This document shows, in pieces, positions 10,199-19,212 of a DNA stretch of 64,000 nucleotides. Where the stretch lies: NCBI RefSeq assembly GCF_020623625.1, contig NC_060203.1:558001-622000 (forward strand), in the 5' to 3' direction. Source of the stretch: Saccharomycodes ludwigii (taxonomy: Eukaryota > Ascomycota > Saccharomycetes > Saccharomycodales > Saccharomycodaceae). Both the position numbers and the translations under genes were made by a program. Positions within the stretch are counted from its first letter, which is position 1. Each line of letters starts with the position of its first letter. The notes under the pieces were generated by a model. That model searched no databases and had not been told where the DNA came from. It saw nothing but the letters and a program-made list of their open reading frames with translations.

Positions 10199-11374
10199 AT
10201 GGATGCACAAATGTTAAATGTATTAACTGCAATCCGTTTGCAAATTGAAGACTCTGATATCAGCAGTATGTTTTTTGAGTTAGCTGATTTTTACGAACAG
10301 AAATTATGGAATCAATTAACTACGGGATTAAAAATTGTTTTTCATAGCGAGACTTGTTCTAGTGAAATTAAACTAAGCTTATTTACTCAATTTGTTTGGA
10401 ATTGTGTCGATAAACTCAATCAATTACAAGTTGTTGATTTTTTGCTATGCTCTTTAGTTGGTAACGAGAATTATGAAGATAATTTGGGTTATTTAAATAA
10501 CTTAATGGAGAAATTCAAAGAAATCGATTCTAAGAAAAAGAGAAATGATGGTTTTAAAACTCATGAAAATGGGGAATTATTGATACGTATAGAAATTTGC
10601 AGAATTTATTTAAAACAAAACAAAATAGCCGAGGCCAGGAATATATTGGATGAAGTTAGTCAAATTCTGGATGAAAATAATGACACATTGCCATTAAGAA
10701 TTATAAGCGCTTACTATTCTGTCAGTGCTTATTACTATCAAACCAAATCTGACTTTAATTCGTACTACTATAATATCTTATTGTATTTATCTTCCAGCAA
10801 AGAAACAAAAATACCAGTTGTACAGGAAAAAGAGATTGCGTATAATTTAAGTATAGCAGCCTTATTGGGTGATAAGATCTATAATTTTGGTGAACTATTA
10901 CAACATCCAATTATGGAAAATATTGATTCTGACAAAACTTGGTTATTGGAGTTTTTGAATGCTTTAACTTTGGGCGATTTCGACAAATTTGAACTTATTT
11001 CCAAACAATATGTTCCACAAATCGAAATTTTGGCCAACAACGAATCCTTTTTGAGACAAAAGATTTGTTTGATGACTTTGGTGGAAATGGTTTCTGCTAA
11101 AAATGTTCGTACCTTAAACTTTACTGAAATAGCGGAAGCTACACATTTACATAGGGATGAGGTTGAACATTTAGTTATGAAGAGTATCAGTTTAGGGCTA
11201 TTAAAAGGTAGGATTGATCAAGTTAGTGAATTAGTTCTAGTGACTTGGGTTCAACCAAGAGTAATGAATGAGCAGCAAATTTTGAAAATGCACAAAAGAT
11301 TAATTGGTTGGCACGAACAAGTCCATAAGCTAGGTAAATCTATTGAGGCTCGTGGCAAAGGGATCTGGGTTTAA
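10199..11374 (+). CDS. RPN9: 26S proteasome lid subunit Rpn9
   Basis: A non-ATPase PCI-domain subunit of the proteasome lid, needed for efficient lid assembly. ATG 10199 gives 391 residues, against 393 in S. cerevisiae. The frame is open further upstream only through a GTG codon and low-complexity leader, so the ATG is chosen. Similarity to yeast Rpn9 is continuous: DKLNQLQVVDFLL, FNSYYYNILLYL, AYNLSIAALLGDKIYNFGEL, LNALTLGDFDKF, ESFLRQKICLMTL, then the winged-helix part of the PCI domain with EVEHLVMKSISLGLLKG and IDQV, ending ARGKGIWV. It is convergent with TIF35. A PACE element sits in its promoter. Confidence 0.97.
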   Translation: MDAQMLNVLTAIRLQIEDSDISSMFFELADFYEQKLWNQLTTGLKIVFHSETCSSEIKLSLFTQFVWNCVDKLNQLQVVDFLLCSLVGNENYEDNLGYLNNLMEKFKEIDSKKKRNDGFKTHENGELLIRIEICRIYLKQNKIAEARNILDEVSQILDENNDTLPLRIISAYYSVSAYYYQTKSDFNSYYYNILLYLSSSKETKIPVVQEKEIAYNLSIAALLGDKIYNFGELLQHPIMENIDSDKTWLLEFLNALTLGDFDKFELISKQYVPQIEILANNESFLRQKICLMTLVEMVSAKNVRTLNFTEIAEATHLHRDEVEHLVMKSISLGLLKGRIDQVSELVLVTWVQPRVMNEQQILKMHKRLIGWHEQVHKLGKSIEARGKGIWV

Positions 11375-11501
11375 AAATATTATCTATCTATTTATATACA
11401 CACATATATATATCTATGTATATATATATATCGTTTGCCATATTATATTTTTTTCCTTTCTTTTTTAGCAACTACTATTTTTTTTTAAATTAAATTCATA
11501 C

Positions 11502-11537
<36 letters not shown>

Positions 11538-11720
11538 GTAATTAAAAATAAAAATAAAGCTCTTAATATCAATATTATAAAAGCCAGGAAACTTATTGTA
11601 CAAAATAATGGAAATACTTATCGGAGGACAGAACACAATTCAAAATACATCACGAATAAAAACAAATGGACATATAAAAAAAGGAAAAAAAAAAAAAAAA
11701 AAAAAAAAGCAAGTTATCAT
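11375..11720. terminator. Convergent junction RPN9 / TIF35
   Basis: 346 bp with TATATA blocks at about 11397-11432 and a (TA)n tract near 11505-11532, then an A-run of about 20 at 11689-11708 next to the TIF35 stop. In S. cerevisiae BNA7 (YDR428C) lies between these genes; nothing like it fits here. Confidence 0.45.
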
Positions 11721-12536
11721 TTATTTCTTATCCTTAGGTTGAGACCAATCAGCATGAATAATCAAGTTCATGAAACCTCTACCATCCACATAATCCAAAG
11801 CCACTTCAGCTTGCTTCTCAGTAGAAAAGGTAACATAAGCAAACCCTCTAGATCTACCAGTGGTTCTATTTTCAACAACAACAGCCTTTTCAATAGAATT
11901 GCTAAATGGTGCCAACAAACCTTTAACTAGATCATCCTTATTGGCACTTTCATTCAAGTTAGTTAATCTTAAAGTTCTAGCTTCTTGTTCACGCTTCTTT
12001 GCTTCTAGAATATCGATACCTTGAGCATTTGCGTCAGCTTCTCTCCTTCTCAAACTTGGTGGGACATAAGTACTTGAAGTAATGTTGGAAGCAGCGGCAG
12101 CAGCAACGGAAGCAGCAGTTTTCCTAGTTGGTACGCTGCCGTCTTTAGGTTTATTTGGACATTTGGTACTGAAATGGGGACCACCACAGTATCTACATTT
12201 AATGCTTTGTACAGTACTTTTTCTTTCTAAATCGAGTTTTTTCTCAGCTTCTTCATTCAATTGTCTCCAGTTTGGACCCAATCTAAAAATATACTCTTCA
12301 CCAATTTGAGTGGTGGATTGGTCTGGACCTGGCTTAGAATCTTTTTCAATACCATACTTATGCCATTTCTTTCTTTCAGCAATGGTTGCGCTAACTTTTT
12401 CAGTAACTTTAATCTCTGCCACTTTTTGTGTGATCTTGTATTTTGTTCCATTTTCTATTGTGTAAGAAATAATGGTTTTAGTACCATCATCGTTATTGAT
12501 AATTTGTCTTTCTGGTATATCAGCCACAGCACTCAT
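11721..12536 (-). CDS. TIF35: Translation initiation factor eIF3 subunit g
   Basis: An eIF3 core subunit that binds Tif34 (eIF3i) and RNA and helps scanning and reinitiation. It has 271 residues (274 in S. cerevisiae). It begins MSAVADIPERQIINNDDGTK. A CCHC-like zinc knuckle has Cys114, Cys117, His121 and Cys126. A Ser/Ala-rich linker follows, then a C-terminal RRM at about residues 187-268 with RNP2 LRLTNL and RNP1 RGFAYVTF. The ATG at 12534-12536 is the natural start. It is divergent from MRPL39, sharing a promoter region with a Reb1 site. Confidence 0.97.
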   Translation of the reverse strand: MSAVADIPERQIINNDDGTKTIISYTIENGTKYKITQKVAEIKVTEKVSATIAERKKWHKYGIEKDSKPGPDQSTTQIGEEYIFRLGPNWRQLNEEAEKKLDLERKSTVQSIKCRYCGGPHFSTKCPNKPKDGSVPTRKTAASVAAAAASNITSSTYVPPSLRRREADANAQGIDILEAKKREQEARTLRLTNLNESANKDDLVKGLLAPFSNSIEKAVVVENRTTGRSRGFAYVTFSTEKQAEVALDYVDGRGFMNLIIHADWSQPKDKK

Positions 12537-13172
12537 TTTATTTTTTTTTTTCTTTTTACTTTTTTTTTTTTTTTTCTTTTTTTTTCTTTTTTAAATTTGG
12601 CTACTAAATATAGTGATTGTTGTGAGAGTAGTTATTAAAAAAAGATTGATTAGGTATCGAAAAAGAGAGTTAATTTTTTTTAGATAGATTTTCTAACTTA
12701 GAGTGAAAAAAAATTTTTTTTCTTTTTTCTTTTCCTTTTTTTCCCTTTTCTTTTTTTTTTTTTTTTCAAAGTTTTTGGTGAAAAGCCAAAAAACAAAAAA
12801 AAATTGTAAAAGATGGAAAAAAAATGAAATAAAATGATAAAATTCCGTGTTATATTTTAGTTGTTAGAGCTCTGTGCAGATGTTTCTGAGAGATATCATA
12901 TTATATTATATTTCTGATTCCACTTACCCGGGCTAGATTTGTATAATAAAGTACCGTCTCAGAGTGTCCCGCACACATTCTTTTTAACCATAACTTAAAG
13001 ATTATTTCTACCACTTTTTCTTTCTTTCCCCAAAAAAACTGTTAAATATCTTCTTCTAATCGCATACTCACTTCAAATATTAACCATCTTAATGCTTTAC
13101 CATTATTTACATCTATTACTACAAAACCAACACTAATATCTACAATACTCATACAGATAAATATTCACCATC
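12537..13172. other. Divergent promoter region TIF35 / MRPL39
   Basis: 636 bp with long T-tracts next to the TIF35 start and a C/A-rich leader before MRPL39. A Reb1-type site is listed separately. No small gene was seen. Confidence 0.45.
12924..12932 (+). promoter_or_regulatory. Reb1-type site
   Basis: TTACCCGGG matches the Reb1 consensus TTACCCG. It lies near the middle of the divergent TIF35/MRPL39 promoter, where a general regulatory factor would keep a nucleosome-free region. Motif match only. Confidence 0.55.
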
Positions 13173-13385
13173 ATGGCTAAAGTCAAATCCAAAACTACCG
13201 TCATAAAGCTAATATCCACCGCTTTAACTGGCTTTTCTCGCCAGCTTGCTATTAAAAGAGGTGCTCCACTTGTTAAACAGATTAGATATGATCCAATAGC
13301 TAAACGTCATGTATTATTTAAAGAGGCCAAAAAGAGAAAAGTTGCTGAAAGAAAACCCTTGGTTTGGTCCAGAATTCAAAAATAG
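13173..13385 (+). CDS. MRPL39: Mitochondrial large-subunit ribosomal protein bL33m
   Basis: A 70-residue protein, the same length as S. cerevisiae Mrpl39, of the bacterial L33 family and part of the mitochondrial large ribosomal subunit. The sequence [21 protein letters not shown] and [25 protein letters not shown] match the yeast protein nearly residue for residue. Highly basic; the N-terminus probably acts as an uncleaved targeting signal. It lies between TIF35 (divergent) and SPT5 (convergent); in S. cerevisiae it neighbours SPT5 (YML009C-YML010W). Confidence 0.96.
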   Translation: MAKVKSKTTVIKLISTALTGFSRQLAIKRGAPLVKQIRYDPIAKRHVLFKEAKKRKVAERKPLVWSRIQK

Positions 13386-13697
13386 TGTTCGACAACTAAC
13401 TAGAGGAGAATAATTGTAATAATTAAGGGGGAAACATCAACAATAAGCTTTAAACAAGATCTATTTCAGATCTTCATACTAAATAAACAGTTCTCACATA
13501 TATTTTTTTATTTTTTTTTTTTTTTCCATGTATATAGATTTCTATAACTTTGTAAAGTTTAATAATAAAGGTGAAAAAAAAAAATATATATATATAAACT
13601 AAAAAAGTGTATTAAAAACATTATACAAAAAAGAAAACAAAATAAAGCTGAATTAAAAAAAAAAAAAAAAAAAAAAAAGTAAAAACCAAAAACATTT
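13386..13697. terminator. Convergent junction MRPL39 / SPT5
   Basis: 312 bp of AT-rich DNA with T-runs at about 13503-13526, a TATATATATATA stretch near 13583-13596 and 24 A at 13655-13678 close to the SPT5 stop. Presumed 3'-end region for both genes. Confidence 0.4.
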
Positions 13698-16600
13698 TTA
13701 ACCACTTTCCCAAGTTGAAGACCCACCTCTATTGTTATTGCCATTATTAATACCATTATTGCTGCTACCCCATGCCGATTTATTACCCCATGCCGATGTG
13801 TTGCCATTACCGTTGGAATTTGTTTGGCCTCCCCATGTAGAATTATTTCCACCATAACTAGATCTTCCACCCCAAGTGGAAACAGATCCATCTCCATCAT
13901 TAGACGCCCATGAAGAAGCACCACCATAAGCTGATTTATTCCCACCACCCCAAGTTGAAGCATTACCACCCCATGTAGATGTACCTCCGTTATTACCACC
14001 CCAAGCAGAGGAACCTCCACCAACGTTGCTATTTTTAGCACCACCCCACGTAGAAGCACCACCCCATGTAGAAGCACCACCCCATGCACTGGCACCACCG
14101 TTACCCATTGTTGATGTTGCACCACCAGCGTTAACTGCAGGTGTTTTACCACCACCCAAAGAACTACCACTCCAACCAGGTGTAGCAGCACCAATACTAT
14201 TATTTGTCACCATTGAAGCAGGTCCAGTTGGCAAACCGTTGCTAACATAGCTTGGCCCAGATGAAATACCATTTCTTCCTCTACCACCAGAGCTTGCAGA
14301 TAGTGGTAATCTACCGCGTCTATTAACTAATTCGTCATACAAAATACCTTCCCCACCTTCGTTATTATAATAAATTAACTTCCTTTTGTCTACTGTAATA
14401 TGCTTGCTTTTACTATGTAATTCTATAGTAGCTTTGTCTCCATTGACATCTTTGACAATACCTAACTGGCCTTTATAACCTGGCAATCTAATTCTGACTG
14501 TTTTACCAAACGCAACATCACGTCCAAACCTAACCTGTTGTTGTTTTTCATGAGTTGCCGACTTTGGTGGCCCCATTTTCGCAATAACATCGGGATTCAT
14601 CTTGGACAAATCTAGAGATGGCGCAGATTCTTTGGATACTAAAGATTCAAGATTCATAGTGTTAACCACAAACACACCCGAGTTTTCAGACAAGCTTCTG
14701 GACAATATGAAAACATTTTGTCCATGTATATACAAAACTTGGCCCTCTCTACGGGCACCGACTTTTTCTACAACTGTATCACCAATCTTAATTTCTCTAC
14801 CATTATAATCAACAGATGCAACCTTAACACGCGAAGTGTTGATTTTGTTCAGAATAGAACTTTTGGTAATACTAGAAACCTTTCCTGAATCATCCATGAC
14901 TTTAAAAATATCATGACCGGCTTGAATAACACAGGCAACGCCTTTCGAGCTCAATTCTACAATATCATGCAATGCATAATCCGCAGAGGTAGGTGTAGAA
15001 TCCACAGACTTACTTAGGTTGTTGGATGTAATGGTTATATTCTCCCTTGTTTGATCAGACACAAAAGTAACTTGTCCGTTATCAATAGCCAACACTAAAC
15101 CTGCATCGCCAGCATTATCACCGCTGACTACGGTTACATGGTCACCAGCTTCGAAAATTTTCCGTAAAGAGGAAATTGGGAATTCCAAAGTCTTGGGAAA
15201 CTGTGGCAATTTAATACTAACAATAGATCTAGAAGACGCAGTGGAAACAATACCCCTAGAGCCACGTTGTTCACCATTCAAAATCTCCACCCGGTCACCA
15301 GGCTGAAAAATGGCCCTTGCAGCTTGTGCCTTTTTCAAACTCTGTGAAATTGCACTCAATTGGATATCACCATCTTTACTACCAAACCTGGATAATTCTT
15401 CAACAGACGGATGTATGTTGTTAATCTCCAAAAACTGAATCTTAAAACTTTTAAATAGGTAACCATCGATAAATTCATCATTTCTATAAGTAAAAGAGTT
15501 ATCACCTCTCTTATATAAATTTTCAGGGTCCATTCTTAGAGCCATGGTCGGATTAAACAATTGTTGTGGAGGTCTGCGGGCTAATGTTGGTCTTTTCATT
15601 CTTCTCTTCCCGGTGGACTCATCAATTTCATCACTTTTACCATAATCCAAACGTGGAACAATTTTCAACATGACCTCTAAATTATTTTCACTAATTTGAT
15701 CAACAACAGCTAAGTCACCCTTGTATATACTCCTCTTAATACGGACATAACTGCCCTCTTCTAATTTAACATCACTAGATTTCGTAGCTTTCAAAAGCAT
15801 TGGTAACTCTTGGACTGGAACCAAGAGTTTTTGTTGAATGTAAACATCTGGAACACCATTAATAAATTTTTCAATGACCGATTGTTTAGGGGCTTCAATA
15901 TATATTCTGCCCGGATAGTTATCTCTTTGGAAAATAGATAAAATTTTCAACCTTTTTTTACCCATGGTTTTATCTAGGTTGATTTTTTTCTGAAACAACT
16001 TCTTAACAAGTTCCTTTTCTTTACCAGGTCTACAACGCACACCCCAAACGGTTGCAGTATCAACACTGGGCAACATGAACCGCTGCGGAACATACCCATC
16101 TTGAGCAACTGCTCTATATTGAGCCGACGAGCTTCTCCCATACCTTTCTCTAAATTCTTTGGCCAATTTTTGAGCATCTTCTTCGGTATTTTTATCTCTA
16201 TCCGCATCTAATTGTCTATGTAATCTGTCGTTAGTACCTGTGTCATCAACTTCTTCTTCACCACCCTCACCTGATGGTGCAATAAATCCTTCACGAACTA
16301 ATTCATCTTCATCTTCATCTTCATCCTCATCATCATCGCTAACCTCGGCTTCAATATCCAAATACCTGTTCCGTTCTCTACGTTGTCTTTTGGAGTGAAT
16401 AGTGTCCTCCTCTTCGTCTTCTTCTTCTTCGTCTTCGTCATCTTCATCTTCATCATCATCTTCGTCCTCGTTGTTGTTGTCATCAGCGCCATTTCCCTCA
16501 TTTTTTGGGTCTAAAGTTTCAGATTCCCCTCCTACATTGTTTTTTTCTATTTCTTCATTCATAGCATCGTGTGTCCTTTTATGAGATTCGTCTTCATTAT

Positions 16601-16700
16601 TTTTAATAGAATTATCATTTTCGTTATTAGATTCAATAACGGGTGCATGTGTGTTCTCATTTTCTTCTGGAGATGGAACAGAAGGACTTTCAGAATTCAT
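13698..16700 (-). CDS. SPT5: Transcription elongation factor Spt5 (DSIF large subunit)
   Basis: Partner of Spt4; binds RNA polymerase II and I and promotes processive elongation, capping and mRNA processing. It has 1000 residues (1063 in S. cerevisiae). A Glu/Asp-rich N-terminus occupies about the first 160 residues. The NGN domain starts near TATVWGVRCRPGKE (about 215) with YPGRIYIEA. Several KOW motifs follow, including GSYVRIKRSIYKGDLAVV, GDRVEILNGEQRGSRG and VRIRLPGYKGQLGIVK. The C-terminal region is a Gly/Ser/Trp-rich repeat of the S[TA]WGG[AQN] type, the yeast CTR that Bur1 phosphorylates. The minus-strand ATG at 16698-16700 is followed by an uninterrupted frame. Divergent from RAD33. 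Confidence 0.97.
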   Translation of the reverse strand: MNSESPSVPSPEENENTHAPVIESNNENDNSIKNNEDESHKRTHDAMNEEIEKNNVGGESETLDPKNEGNGADDNNNEDEDDDEDEDDEDEEEEDEEEDTIHSKRQRRERNRYLDIEAEVSDDDEDEDEDEDELVREGFIAPSGEGGEEEVDDTGTNDRLHRQLDADRDKNTEEDAQKLAKEFRERYGRSSSAQYRAVAQDGYVPQRFMLPSVDTATVWGVRCRPGKEKELVKKLFQKKINLDKTMGKKRLKILSIFQRDNYPGRIYIEAPKQSVIEKFINGVPDVYIQQKLLVPVQELPMLLKATKSSDVKLEEGSYVRIKRSIYKGDLAVVDQISENNLEVMLKIVPRLDYGKSDEIDESTGKRRMKRPTLARRPPQQLFNPTMALRMDPENLYKRGDNSFTYRNDEFIDGYLFKSFKIQFLEINNIHPSVEELSRFGSKDGDIQLSAISQSLKKAQAARAIFQPGDRVEILNGEQRGSRGIVSTASSRSIVSIKLPQFPKTLEFPISSLRKIFEAGDHVTVVSGDNAGDAGLVLAIDNGQVTFVSDQTRENITITSNNLSKSVDSTPTSADYALHDIVELSSKGVACVIQAGHDIFKVMDDSGKVSSITKSSILNKINTSRVKVASVDYNGREIKIGDTVVEKVGARREGQVLYIHGQNVFILSRSLSENSGVFVVNTMNLESLVSKESAPSLDLSKMNPDVIAKMGPPKSATHEKQQQVRFGRDVAFGKTVRIRLPGYKGQLGIVKDVNGDKATIELHSKSKHITVDKRKLIYYNNEGGEGILYDELVNRRGRLPLSASSGGRGRNGISSGPSYVSNGLPTGPASMVTNNSIGAATPGWSGSSLGGGKTPAVNAGGATSTMGNGGASAWGGASTWGGASTWGGAKNSNVGGGSSAWGGNNGGTSTWGGNASTWGGGNKSAYGGASSWASNDGDGSVSTWGGRSSYGGNNSTWGGQTNSNGNGNTSAWGNKSAWGSSNNGINNGNNNRGGSSTWESG

Positions 16701-17120
16701 CTTTTTTTTGTTTTATTAATACTTTTCTATGTCTTGTACCTTCTTTACGATTTATCGCTTTTTCTGTGGCTTGTATTCTTCTTATTTATTTATTTATATA
16801 TTTATATCTTTTTTTTTTTTTTTTCTTTTTTGCATATATAATGCTGGTAACAATCAAATATATCAAGCTGTATAACTAAGAAAGTTTATATTAAAAATTG
16901 GGGAAAAAGAAGGAAAAAAAAAAAAAAGTTTTTGTTAATTAAAAAAAAAAAAAAGAAAATTACAAATAACGAATGAAGTATTCACTTTCGTACAGTGTGA
17001 TATACCATAATGTAAAATACAAGTTTAAAAAAAAAAAAAATAAAAATAAAAATAAAAAACAATTGCATTTAACAACACTAAAAAATTTAGTATGTAATAT
17101 CAAGTCGTAATTCCACATAA
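16701..17120. other. Divergent promoter region SPT5 / RAD33
   Basis: 420 bp with a T-run at 16810-16824 and A-runs at 16915-16927, 16940-16953 and 17027-17040. No recognisable factor site or small gene. Confidence 0.4.
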
Positions 17121-17825
17121 ATGATTATTTCCCAACAACCTTCTAAAACATATAAAAACCAAGAAAATAGTTTAAAAGATACATTTAGTACCATGTCTTT
17201 TCCTAAAAAAAATAATACTTACAAACAGAGCAATAATAAAAGATCAAATGTAATAAAAGATTACTCCAGAGTCGAGAAATTTCTAAATCCAACAAATATA
17301 CCGCCTCAGATAGAAGATGAGATATTAAACCTTTATTTAGAATTTAGTCTGGAGTCAGACATGTTATTAAAAGATCTTTCTTCATTTTTTGAATGCTTAT
17401 CTTTACCAGCAGTACTTTATAACAAAATTAATTACCAAAATGAACTATGCATTGAAAACACACAAGTAGTTGATTTTAATAGATTATTGCAAGTAACTTA
17501 TCATTTGTTAATATATGTAGATAATGAACCCTTGATAATGCAATATTGGAAATTATTAGTCGATTATTCTCAGAGGAAGGAGCAGCCTTCTAGATTTGCT
17601 GAAATTGAATATAAAAACCAAATTTTAGGCATTAAAGAATTACAAAAAATAAATGAATCAATAAACGCTCACAGCATTACTAACGATGAGGACACAAATA
17701 ATCAAGAGCCTCAAATTTTGATTAAAATGCTACAATGTGCAACAAGAGGTAAAAGGTCATTCATAACGTATATCGACTTTGCAAATTTATTAGGTAGAAT
17801 TGGGCTATTAAGAATGTTGGAATAA
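17121..17825 (+). CDS. RAD33: Rad33-like nucleotide excision repair protein
   Basis: Rad33 binds Rad4 and supports nucleotide excision repair; its fold is EF-hand-like (centrin type). The 234-residue frame has a low-complexity start, then SRVEKFLNPTNIPPQIEDEI, matching the S. cerevisiae Rad33 pattern (ERVELFENPKVPIEVEDEI) from memory. DMLLKDLSSFFECLSLP, VVDFNRLLQVTYHLLIYVDN, LGIKELQKI and a C-terminal CATRGKRSFITYIDFANLLGRIGLLRM also match. An in-frame ATG at 17193 would give 210 residues and may be the true start; S. cerevisiae Rad33 has about 176. Gene order SPT5-RAD33-ERV25 (YML010-YML012) agrees. Confidence 0.88.
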   Translation: MIISQQPSKTYKNQENSLKDTFSTMSFPKKNNTYKQSNNKRSNVIKDYSRVEKFLNPTNIPPQIEDEILNLYLEFSLESDMLLKDLSSFFECLSLPAVLYNKINYQNELCIENTQVVDFNRLLQVTYHLLIYVDNEPLIMQYWKLLVDYSQRKEQPSRFAEIEYKNQILGIKELQKINESINAHSITNDEDTNNQEPQILIKMLQCATRGKRSFITYIDFANLLGRIGLLRMLE

Positions 17826-17977
17826 AGAAATGTAGCTTTGTAAGAAATCATGGAAAGTGATCCAGAACTAATATTCATCCGTCTGCAAATACAAAAAAAT
17901 ATAGTACCATTAATGACTATGTATATACTACTACTACTACTACTAAAAAGAATGTTTTCCTTATATGATTTTTTATT

Positions 17978-18610
17978 CTAAATAATGTGTTTTGCCCTGA
18001 AATAATAGCGTAAATAGTTGATTTGCCAAACTCCCAAAGCCAGTAATAAAAAGATGATAGCTACAGAAAAATTCTGGACCCTTCTATTGGTACTTTCGTT
18101 TGTATCTCTTAATCTTTCCTCTCTAGCTTTTAAATAATGTAGTTCATCAACTATTTCATCGGTTAATTCTTCAATTCTACGTAACTCAACCTCCACTGGC
18201 TTTAACTTTTCATTAGCTTGAATCTTATTCCAGTCACGAGCTTGAGAACCTATTTCGATATCTAATTCTATGTTTCTGGTCATAACTTTACCCTTAACTT
18301 TTAACAAGTTTTCAAAACAGACATCAAATGCCGCGTTTGATGGTGCATTGAATGCAATACGAAATTCTCCAACTAAATCTTTCTTTCTCCTGTATTCGTT
18401 TCCAACAGTATCACGAATAACCATATTCAACACTTGTCCATCGCCTAAACGACCATCAGATTCAACATCTACAACGACCAATTGGCCTTCAGAAACAAAG
18501 TCACGAATACAATATGGGTCTGGAGTTTCTTTGGCTTGTAATTCAAAACGTAAGCCTGTTATGACAGTAATGAAAATTGAAAACAGAAAATAGAAATACT
18601 GAAACAACAT
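17978..18610 (-). CDS. ERV25: p24 family COPII vesicle cargo receptor
   Basis: A p24-delta type membrane protein that cycles between ER and Golgi in complex with Emp24 and helps package GPI-anchored proteins. It has 210 residues. There is a signal peptide (about 1-19), then a GOLD domain starting [20 protein letters not shown] with paired Cys. A coiled-coil follows ([20 protein letters not shown]), then one membrane span near 180-200 ([20 protein letters not shown]). The cytosolic tail [10 protein letters not shown] has the aromatic COPII-binding and basic COPI-binding signals. Convergent with RAD33, whose stop is 152 bp away. Confidence 0.97.
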   Translation of the reverse strand: MLFQYFYFLFSIFITVITGLRFELQAKETPDPYCIRDFVSEGQLVVVDVESDGRLGDGQVLNMVIRDTVGNEYRRKKDLVGEFRIAFNAPSNAAFDVCFENLLKVKGKVMTRNIELDIEIGSQARDWNKIQANEKLKPVEVELRRIEELTDEIVDELHYLKAREERLRDTNESTNRRVQNFSVAIIFLLLALGVWQINYLRYYFRAKHII

Positions 18611-19212
18611 GGTGTTGATGTCTTATAAGTGAAATTCTAAACCAAGTATTTTTATAATTTTTTTCTCTCCTTGTTTAATGTTCTTGAATAAAAGTAAATA
18701 AACAAACCAAGGAAATCAAAAAGACTTTTTCTTTTTTAAAAAAGTGCTAGAAGAAGAGGAAGAGGAAGAAGAAGAAGAAGAAGAAGATGATGAAGAGGGA
18801 GAAAAGACAAAAAAAAAAAAAGAAAAATAAAAGTATACTTATAAATATTATTTATATAAATTTAGACATTTAATTGATTTGTTGTTCTTACTGTGCGCGA
18901 AATGCAAAACTTTTAATGGTTTTTAATGAATAATTTTTTTTTTTTGTCAGTTAGAAAACTTATAAATTCACTCTACGTAGATTCTCATGCAATTCTTTTA
19001 TTGTTTAAATCTGTTAAAATATAGAAAAAAGTTGAAATCAAAAAAAAAAAAATAAAAAAAAAATTTACAGACGTTAATAACAAATATACACTTTTCTCAA
19101 AACGAAAAAGGAAAAAGCTCTCATCTTATAATAATCATACAATTAACCACTATATACAAAATATAATCATTATATATATATATCTATTAACACCTTAATA
19201 TCGAACCAAATA
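18611..19212. other. ERV25 promoter and CYM1 3' region
   Basis: 602 bp between two minus-strand genes. It holds a purine-rich GAA/GAG tract (about 18750-18802) and A-runs near 19041-19052. No other gene was recognised. Confidence 0.4.
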
